Shown: positions 7,701 through 11,349 of the stretch, one piece after another
How positions within the stretch are numbered: position 1 is the stretch's first letter
How the letters are laid out: every line of letters starts with the position of its first letter
Assembly (NCBI GenBank): GCA_900550175.1
Contig: URQX01000042.1
Location: 1 to 11,349 of the forward strand
Reading direction: 5' to 3'
Source: an uncultured Veillonella sp.
GTDB lineage: Bacteria; Bacillota; Negativicutes; Veillonellales; Veillonellaceae
DNA: 11,349 nucleotides
Made by a program: the position numbers and the translations under genes
Notes under the pieces: generated by a model
What the model was told of the DNA's origin: nothing
The model's database searches: none
What the model saw: only the letters and a program-made list of their open reading frames with translations

Positions 7701-8200
7701 TACGTCTCAATATACCATTCAATGGATCGCTTTGCGCCTTCCATATTATCTTGCAAAATATACTGAGGAATCTCCCCTTGAATACAAGCACTAAGGGCAA
7801 TGATGCCCTTGCTGTATTGGCGCAATAAATCGCGGTCTGCACGTGGCTTATAATTAAACCCTTCAGTAGAGGCTTTCGACACAATTTTAACTAGATTTCG
7901 ATACCCTTCCATGGTCTCAGCCAACAGAATGAGATGTTTCAAACGTTCACGGCTACGACCTTCCGGCTTATCAAAACGGCTACCTTCTGTGACATATACT
8001 TCACAACCGATGATAGGCTTAACACCTTGTGCTATACACTCTTTATAGAAATAAATGGCTGCGTACATATTGCCGTGGTCTGTAATGGCAAGGGCTGGCT
8101 GATTTAACTCCTTCGCACGACGTACCATGTCAGGCAAACGACTGATGCCGTCTAGCAAACTAAACTCTGTATGACTATGTAAATGTACAAATGGCTGCAT
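4793..8200 (-). CDS. dnaE: DNA polymerase III alpha subunit (DnaE)
   Basis: A 1135-residue replicative polymerase, near the length of E. coli DnaE (1160). Domains in order: PHP domain (HLHSHTEFSLLDG at 6-18, TDHGNMYAA at 40-48, NDFHY at 206-210). Palm with GPGRGSAAGS (356-365) and the catalytic aspartates in PDIDIDF (Asp398 and Asp400). Fingers, including KMDFLGLRTLT and LMRRAMGKKKE. An internal beta-clamp-binding-like MSLFGD near residue 905, then an OB-fold (TITFGGLIENKSDRMTRRNE) and a C-terminal domain. There is no DEDD exonuclease insertion, so this is DnaE rather than PolC. ATG 8200 has AGGAGGTG 4 bases upstream; that Shine-Dalgarno touches the stop of the preceding gene, suggesting translational coupling. 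Confidence 0.97.
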   Translation of the reverse strand: MQPFVHLHSHTEFSLLDGISRLPDMVRRAKELNQPALAITDHGNMYAAIYFYKECIAQGVKPIIGCEVYVTEGSRFDKPEGRSRERLKHLILLAETMEGYRNLVKIVSKASTEGFNYKPRADRDLLRQYSKGIIALSACIQGEIPQYILQDNMEGAKRSIEWYIETYGKDNFFLEIQNHGLPEEAKAQEELIKLSKEYGLGIVASNDFHYVLKEDADAQDIKVCISTGRRRAEVDRLKFPNDEFYLKSGDEMAELFGHIPGAIENTLKIAERCNVEFNFDEHHLPHFDVPEGETSKTYLRKVCEREIPRLYGETSEELQKRLDYELDVIGTMGFEDYFLIVWDYVRYAREHDILVGPGRGSAAGSVVAYLLGITGLDPLKYDLLFERFLNPERVSMPDIDIDFCYEKRGQAIEYVTRKYGQARVSQIITFGTEAARAVIRDVGRVLDLPLAEVNRIAKMIPNELGITLDKALQGKELKALYEADPNVKELFDFGKKLEGIARNSSTHAAGVVISADPLDDHVPVQNANDEGFVTQYDKDNIEELGLLKMDFLGLRTLTVMGDALKLIKANRGIDLDLDAIPLDDKAACDILTKGDTSGVFQLESEGITKLVMDLKPEHFEDLIPLVALYRPGPLGSGMVADFIDRRHGKKEVTYLHPILEPILKDTFGVILYQEQVMQIASAMGGFSLGQADLMRRAMGKKKESVLKAQRESFIQGSINNGIEESIANEVFDLLVYFAGYGFNKSHSAAYAYIAYQTAYLKAHYFPEFMAATMTSFMQNMQKLTYYINACKKHNVKVLGPDINYSERSFAVQGDAIRFGLGGIKNVGDNAIDRLITERNEHGLYTDIVDFCKRVDNKVVNKRLLESLIRCGAMDGFKENRNQLLHMYESAQAVGAKEQKDAAMGTMSLFGDIEESVDFIPVPNVEDLSEDDKLKDEKEYTGFYITGHPLQGYAKELEGLFELGALVENPEQYDGQTITFGGLIENKSDRMTRRNEVMSILRIEDYSGAANVVAFPKVFSQSQQFLAVDMIVKVKGRVDADEKGVQIIADRIMPLKVNYSQAKHVAIHIYSQYDTPENSEALKRVLTNTVGSVPTSLYLHRQRKRINLPPNMCFDPSDESIKAIEAILGDGSVEVQ

Positions 8201-8212
8201 GGTACACCTCCT

Positions 8213-8980
8213 TTAAGGGCGATGAGCAAAATACACGTTCAATGACTTCTTACGAACCTTCCAATCTGGCAAAAACTGTGCCACTAGATTGTGAAAGTTC
8301 TTGGAATGGTCTAAATATTTAAAATGAGCAAACTCATGAACCATAACGTACTCAATATACGCCTGTGGCCCCTCTAATAGTCGAGTGTTCATCTTGATGA
8401 GCTGCTTTGCTGGCGTACAAGAACCCCAACGGCTCTTCATACGCTGCTGTTTTATGGTTGGCATAGGTACATCAATACCTTGCTTGTGAAAGCGCTGATA
8501 CACGACCTTTGCCCAATGGACAAAGACCTTCTCCCCCAAGTTACGCCAATAACTTTGCATTAATTTATGCTTCGCTTCAAAGGTCGTACCACGAGGCACA
8601 ACCATAGTAAGGATGGCTTTACCATCAAAGCCAATATGAGGCTTGCCATCCTGCTCAACTAGGCGCAACGTAACAGGAATGCCGAGGATAGATAAGCTTT
8701 CACCATTCACATACTGTAACGCCTCAACACGCTTGGCATTCAATGCATCAATCTTATAACGAGCCCGTTCAATGAAGGGCATATTCTCGATAACAAACTT
8801 GTCCACCCTATAATCCGGTACATATGCATTCGCTGACACATGGATCACACCATCCTTTGTAATGCGCATGTTCATGTTCTTCACACGCTTGATGGTTAAC
8901 TCATATTCAATTCTGTCGCCATTATAGGTAATAGACCTAGTTGTTGAAGTATTCATACCTTTTATTTTATCATAAAACAC
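8213..8980 (-). CDS. YgjP-like zinc metallopeptidase-fold protein (DUF45)
   Basis: A protein of up to 255 residues from the YgjP/WLM-like group (DUF45, M48-related fold), predicted soluble. It has the family signatures RWGSC (184-188), VHEFAHFKYLDHSKNF (214-229; HExxH zinc site plus a third His at 225), and a C-terminal P-D-W-K-x-R-K-K-x-L stretch. Biological substrate is not established for the family. Start is uncertain: the longest frame begins with GTG at 8980 with no Shine-Dalgarno, and an internal ATG at 8956 (MNTSTTRS) has AAAAGG but too close. The segment before about residue 15 is not conserved in appearance, so the ATG is at least as likely. It ends 12 bases before dnaE and is probably co-transcribed with it. 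Confidence 0.85.
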   Translation of the reverse strand: MFYDKIKGMNTSTTRSITYNGDRIEYELTIKRVKNMNMRITKDGVIHVSANAYVPDYRVDKFVIENMPFIERARYKIDALNAKRVEALQYVNGESLSILGIPVTLRLVEQDGKPHIGFDGKAILTMVVPRGTTFEAKHKLMQSYWRNLGEKVFVHWAKVVYQRFHKQGIDVPMPTIKQQRMKSRWGSCTPAKQLIKMNTRLLEGPQAYIEYVMVHEFAHFKYLDHSKNFHNLVAQFLPDWKVRKKSLNVYFAHRP

Positions 8981-9067
8981 TCATAAAATCGTAAAATTCT
9001 AGTAATTTTAATAGGAATTATTCGATATAGGTAAAATGATAAAATCATAACCTCTCTATTACCACTG

Positions 9068-9087
9068 GCTGCCCCCTACACGGGAGC
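9068..9087 (-). repeat. Subterminal hairpin at the right end of the decayed IS200-like element
   Basis: GCT/AGC (9068-9070, 9085-9087) and CCC/GGG (9072-9074, 9082-9084) form a bulged hairpin just 3' of the tnpA stop. IS200/IS605 elements lack terminal inverted repeats and use such subterminal hairpins as TnpA recognition sites, so this is probably the right-end hairpin. On the plus strand it is followed by TTTTCTTTTT and could also stop transcription from the left, but no plus-strand gene is present. The exact element boundary is not determinable. Confidence 0.45.
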
Positions 9088-9098
9088 TTTTCTTTTTC

Positions 9099-9566
9099 CT
9101 ATTTTACTGGCTCACCCGTAAACGGGTCGGTATACTCTTTATAGTTTAATGTATCTTGTGCTATATCTTCTTGTAGTTGATTGCGAATATACTCTTTTTC
9201 GTTCCTTTATATCGTCCTACCGTATCCACATAATATCCTCTACACCAGAAATGTCTATTTTATACTTATATTTAAAATTGACATGTTTATCGAACATCAT
9301 TAGTGCACTTTTCTCTTTTAAATATCCCATAAAGGATGATACTGATATTTTAGGTGGGATTAATACTAGCATATGCACATGATCTGCCATAAGCTCCACC
9401 TCTATAATCTTGATGCCCTTATATTTGTATAAATGTCTTATTATTTCACACAAACTATATCTGTATAGATTATATGTAACTTTGAATCTATACTTAGATG
9501 TAAATACTATATAGTACTTTCATAACCATTTTTGTGTACGCAAGCTCTGTATCTTTATTGCCACAT
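9099..9566 (-). pseudogene. tnpA: Decayed IS200/IS605-family transposase (TnpA, HUH Y1)
   Basis: The protein can be rebuilt only by moving between frames. N-terminal NKDTELAYTK, then W-L-stop-KYYIVFTSKYRFKVTY, then YSLCEIIRHLYKYKGIKIIE, MADHVHMLVLIPPKISVSSF and MGYLKEKSALMMFDKHVNFK, then NRHFWCRGYYVDTVGRYK, and finally NEKEYIRNQLQEDIAQDTLN with YKEYTDPFTGEPVK and a stop at 9099. The HUH pair (HVH) and the catalytic-type tyrosine (EYIRNQ) are still readable. Lesions: an extra A in the run at 9529-9533, a TGA at 9520-9522 where relatives have Cys, a missing A in the run at 9258-9261, and another frame change near 9201-9212. TnpA cuts single-stranded DNA at the element's ends; this copy cannot be active. 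No tnpB is present. The start is uncertain. It lies between housekeeping genes and the accessory block. Confidence 0.9.
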
Positions 9567-9647
9567 AAAATTTTTGTTACTACACTCGCATAGTAGAAGA
9601 TTTTATAATTTGCAACTATGTCGTGAATAAGCCTAATGGCACAAATT

Positions 9648-9704
9648 AAATAAGACCTGTACTTATATGAACAATCACTATCCATATAGGTACAAGTCCT
9701 ATTT
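9648..9704 (-). repeat. Long imperfect inverted repeat downstream of the two-repeat protein gene
   Basis: Two 22-base arms (9648-9669 and 9683-9704) differ at three positions; in minus-strand RNA two become G-U pairs and one is a mismatch. Loop 13 bases. It starts 10 bases after the stop of the 9715-10173 gene, with only a weak T-rich tail (TTATTTAATTT) on the minus strand. It could be that gene's terminator, or the left-end structure of the IS200-like remnant, since IS200 itself carries a transcription-blocking stem-loop at its left end. Confidence 0.5.
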
Positions 9705-9714
9705 CTATATTCTT

Positions 9715-10173
9715 TTAATCATAAACTTTTACAAAACCATCACTCCATTGGCGTTTATTGAGTGTAACCTTATTAATTCCAAAATTTTCTAACCCATGTA
9801 CAATGAATATATCCCAAGCACTATATTTTTCTCTAGCTAATTCTGCATACTCATAGTTGCTAAAAACACCTAAAGTCCCACCAACAGTATATATTGAATC
9901 AATATCATACCCATACCATAGTATAAAAATCTTATTATCTTTAATAGTATCATCTGTATTACTATTTCTCAGTATTCCTTCATTTAAATAGAGCTTTTCA
10001 AAATAAAAGTTTTCATCATAAAGCTCTCTAAATCCAGAAAGTTGTTTAGCTAAAATTATAGCCTCTAATGCTAAGTCCTTAGTCTCAAAAAAGCCTAAAC
10101 TAAAATACTCTGTATATGGTAACTTATCATTTTTTTTATACTTAGCTAAAGCCTCGTAAATAACCTTACTCAT
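9715..10173 (-). CDS. Small protein made of two DUF7336-like repeats
   Basis: 152 residues from the ATG at 10173. That ATG has GAAAGGG 8 bases upstream and follows the TAA of a short upstream frame by one base, so I prefer it to the ATG at 10197, which has no Shine-Dalgarno. The protein appears to be two copies of one module. Repeat 1: KVIYEAL...LGFFETKDLALEAI...GFRELYDENFYFEKLYLNE. Repeat 2: KIFILWYGYDID...LGVFSNYEYAELAREKYS...LENFGINKVTLNKRQWSDGF. The pattern (strand, LGxF, helix with paired Ala, GF..ENFxIxxxxL...W..GF) resembles what I know as DUF7336, a small family of unknown function; this match is from memory and moderate. No signal peptide or membrane segment. Coupling to an upstream protein tail suggests an immunity-like role, which is inferred. 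Codon use is AT-rich compared with dnaE. Confidence 0.7.
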   Translation of the reverse strand: MSKVIYEALAKYKKNDKLPYTEYFSLGFFETKDLALEAIILAKQLSGFRELYDENFYFEKLYLNEGILRNSNTDDTIKDNKIFILWYGYDIDSIYTVGGTLGVFSNYEYAELAREKYSAWDIFIVHGLENFGINKVTLNKRQWSDGFVKVYD

Positions 10174-10174
10174 A

Positions 10175-10303
10175 TTACCAGCCCTTTCTATCTCCATATT
10201 TCTTTAATTTATTCCAATCACTTCCTGGCCCCTTATTTTCAGGTATTTCTTTACCTTTCTCTTTTAAAACCTTTTTCTTTAAATTAATACATACAAAAGA
10301 CAT
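10175..10303 (-). pseudogene. Short orphan reading frame, possible C-terminal remnant of a larger (toxin-like) protein
   Basis: The frame is open from about 10350 to the stop at 10175; the only ATG is at 10303 and has no Shine-Dalgarno, so there is probably no genuine start. The translated end (KEIPENKGPGSDWNKLKKYG then DRKGW) looks like a real protein terminus: Gly/Pro-rich linker, tryptophans, basic helix. Its TAA is one base before the ATG of the next gene, as in toxin-tail/immunity pairs where a truncated toxin end is kept with its partner. A TATAAT lies at 10304-10309, but I find no matching -35. No toxin family is recognised. Confidence 0.35.
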
Positions 10304-10326
10304 ATTATAATTGAAAAATGTACATA

Positions 10327-10776
10327 CTACTCTACTGCATGAAATTCTTGAGATTTATCATCATAATAAATTTTCCATTTGGACATTGCTAATGGAATAT
10401 TATCATCGAAATAATCTCGCCCCTTCCAAATCGCATCATTTCTAAAATAGGAATATCCATTTTTTACTAATTCTGTATCTAAACAAAATTCACCGGTTAG
10501 ACAAATATTATTTTCTAAAAGCAGTGCTCTAACAATCATGGCTTCATATTCCCAACCCTCGAATAACAGGTAGTCAAAATATTTAAATGCTATATAGGCA
10601 TCCCACCTATTGTTTAAAGCAATTAACTGAAATAATTGATTAATCAATGTATAGTTAGGAGACATATAATATTCGTCACTCAAAAGAAATTGATATATTT
10701 GTTTTATTCTATTGTCATCTAATTTTTTAGTCTGGTCACTATCAGCTAAGTCAAGAAAAGAATCTAATAAATCCAT
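10327..10776 (-). CDS. Hypothetical acidic 149-residue protein (immunity-like context)
   Basis: Not recognised. It has ATG 10776 with GGAG 6 bases upstream. The N-terminal half is predicted mostly helical (LLDSFLDLADSD, NRIKQIYQFLLSDE, LINQLFQLIALNNRWDAYIA, FKYFDYLLFEGWEYEAMIVR); the C-terminal third is aromatic and charged (YSYFRNDAIWKGRDYFDDN, MSKWKIYYDDKSQEF). No signal peptide, no membrane segment, no cysteine-based metal site. It is acidic overall and small, as many immunity proteins are. It sits between two short orphan frames and is AT-rich. Its Shine-Dalgarno overlaps the stop of the upstream short frame, indicating that it was originally translated coupled to another gene. Function unknown. 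Confidence 0.7.
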   Translation of the reverse strand: MDLLDSFLDLADSDQTKKLDDNRIKQIYQFLLSDEYYMSPNYTLINQLFQLIALNNRWDAYIAFKYFDYLLFEGWEYEAMIVRALLLENNICLTGEFCLDTELVKNGYSYFRNDAIWKGRDYFDDNIPLAMSKWKIYYDDKSQEFHAVE

Positions 10777-10786
10777 AAAAAACTCC

Positions 10787-10872
10787 TATTTTACAATCTT
10801 TACTGCAGTAAAGATATAAGCATGATTACTATTGATAACCAGACACTCTCTAGTTGCAATCCATAAAGCCAT
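10787..10872 (-). pseudogene. Short orphan reading frame ending in the Shine-Dalgarno of the next gene
   Basis: 28 codons from an ATG at 10872 (MALWIATRECLVINSNHAYI then FTAVKIVK), preceded in frame by LELH and a stop. The composition looks protein-like, but there is no Shine-Dalgarno for the ATG. The TAG stop is part of the TAGGAG used as ribosome binding site for the 149-residue gene. Best read as the surviving C-terminus of a deleted gene. It may equally be chance; no family is recognised. Confidence 0.28.
10796..10815. promoter_or_regulatory. Perfect 20-bp palindrome upstream of the 149-residue gene
   Basis: ATCTTTACTGCAGTAAAGAT is its own reverse complement with no spacer, 20 to 39 bases before the ATG at 10776. 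Such a spacer-less dyad is more like a protein operator than an RNA hairpin. It also lies within the short orphan frame, so it might be coincidental coding sequence. I found no convincing promoter beside it. Confidence 0.4.
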
Positions 10873-10948
10873 ATGTAGTTCCAACTAATTAAAATCTTAT
10901 CATTTTATATTTAATACAAAAAAAACATCTTAGAATGAAGTCAATTAA

Positions 10949-11349
10949 TTATAAATGTAATAGTTCTAACCAATTATTACGTGTTAACACTACAATATAT
11001 CCATCATTCTCTGAATTCTTTGTTACATATACTCTATATGATTCATTTTCATATACATAACGAGATGCAGTCTGATCAATTAAAGTCCATTCTCCATTTA
11101 AGGGCTTTATTGATTTTATATCTTTATGTAGTGAATTCTTCTTTATATTTATTGATACTCCTATAGATAATAGATTTCTTCTGTTCGAATCATATACATC
11201 TCTATCAATTATATAGTGATTCCTCGGGAAAGCTGCATTTAAAGCTTGTGTCAGTTCCATTCTAGACTGCTCAACAGTATCATTAAACAAAAACCTATAG
11301 CCTAATCCACAAATTAGCCATACGAAAAAACAGCCTATAAATGTATACC
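10949..11349 (-). CDS. Membrane-anchored hypothetical protein, N-terminus beyond the right edge
   Basis: The frame is open to the window edge with no stop, giving 132 visible codons. It should not be started at the internal TTG 11290: the residues just before it are strongly hydrophobic (FIGCFFVWLICGLGYRFLF), forming one transmembrane or signal-anchor helix at visible residues about 3-21. After the helix comes a soluble domain of about 110 residues (VEQSRMELTQALNAAFPRNH, YDSNRRNLLSIGVSIN, NGEWTLIDQTASRYVY, YRVYVTKNSENDGYIVVLTR) ending LELLHL. The helix-then-strand pattern and size suggest a small cell-envelope protein with a domain outside the membrane, but I recognise no family. AT-rich like its neighbours; 76 bases separate it from the next short orphan frame. 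Confidence 0.62.
   Translation of the reverse strand, partial: YTFIGCFFVWLICGLGYRFLFNDTVEQSRMELTQALNAAFPRNHYIIDRDVYDSNRRNLLSIGVSINIKKNSLHKDIKSIKPLNGEWTLIDQTASRYVYENESYRVYVTKNSENDGYIVVLTRNNWLELLHL

Noticed and set aside
8981..9060. Promoter for the ygjP-like gene and dnaE
   Set aside because: Several weak -10-like hexamers are present, but none has a -35 at acceptable spacing; a promoter must be near, but I cannot place it.
9068..9097. Plus-strand intrinsic terminator (hairpin plus TTTTCTTTTT)
   Set aside because: There is no plus-strand gene to terminate; the T-run is the complement of the A-rich tnpA 3' flank, and the hairpin is better explained as the IS right-end structure.
9114..9127. 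ACCCGTAAACGGGT hairpin as a terminator or IS end
   Set aside because: It falls within the codons for the conserved DPFTGEPV end of TnpA, so it is explained by coding; no T-run follows.
9589..9620. CATAGT/ACTATG 6-bp inverted repeat
   Set aside because: Short arms with a 20-base AT-rich loop are expected by chance in this AT-rich stretch.
9494..9685. 63-codon minus-strand frame as a gene
   Set aside because: It is mostly translation of the long inverted repeat and IS left flank; only its NKDTELAYTK part is meaningful, as the N-terminus of the broken tnpA.

Overview
The window looks like a chromosomal segment of a Veillonella-type bacterium (Negativicutes, anaerobic, Gram-negative-walled Firmicutes). 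This is inferred from the gene set: organic-acid antiporter next to a citrate-lyase subunit, a long pyruvate kinase with a C-terminal swivel domain, and a single DnaE with PHP domain. It is not based on any marker RNA. Every gene I can support lies on the minus strand, so the window reads from right (11349) to left (1). I saw no tRNA, rRNA or CRISPR.

Left part (1-2945) is a citrate/dicarboxylate module. It holds the start of a citrate-lyase acyl-carrier-like subunit (citD-like), a CitT-type dicarboxylate/citrate antiporter, and a LysR-type regulator. The antiporter has its own promoter, with a plausible LysR-type operator upstream. The regulator's transcript ends at a strong intrinsic terminator just before that promoter. 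The carrier subunit appears to lack the serine that normally carries the prosthetic group.

Middle part (2969-8980) is housekeeping: a YgjP-like zinc metallopeptidase-fold gene, dnaE (12 bases after it, with the Shine-Dalgarno touching the upstream stop), then pyk from its own promoter, with the LysR gene 23 bases behind pyk. The regulator is therefore probably co-transcribed with pyruvate kinase, which would tie organic-acid transport to PEP/pyruvate metabolism. A TGAAAnTTTCA palindrome sits just downstream of the pyk -10 and again at the 3' end of the antiporter gene.

Right part (about 9000-11349) is accessory and markedly more AT-rich. It starts with a badly decayed IS200/IS605-type tnpA that can be rebuilt across several frames (9099-9566). 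Next come small unrecognised genes and gene fragments. One is a protein made of two DUF7336-like repeats, preceded with a 1-base gap by what looks like the tail end of a larger protein. Another is a 149-aa acidic protein whose Shine-Dalgarno overlaps the stop of another short orphan reading frame. The last is a membrane-anchored protein running off the right edge. The layout (orphan C-terminal tails each followed closely by a small intact gene) resembles a decayed array of toxin-tail/immunity cassettes, but no toxin domain can be identified, so this is a hypothesis.
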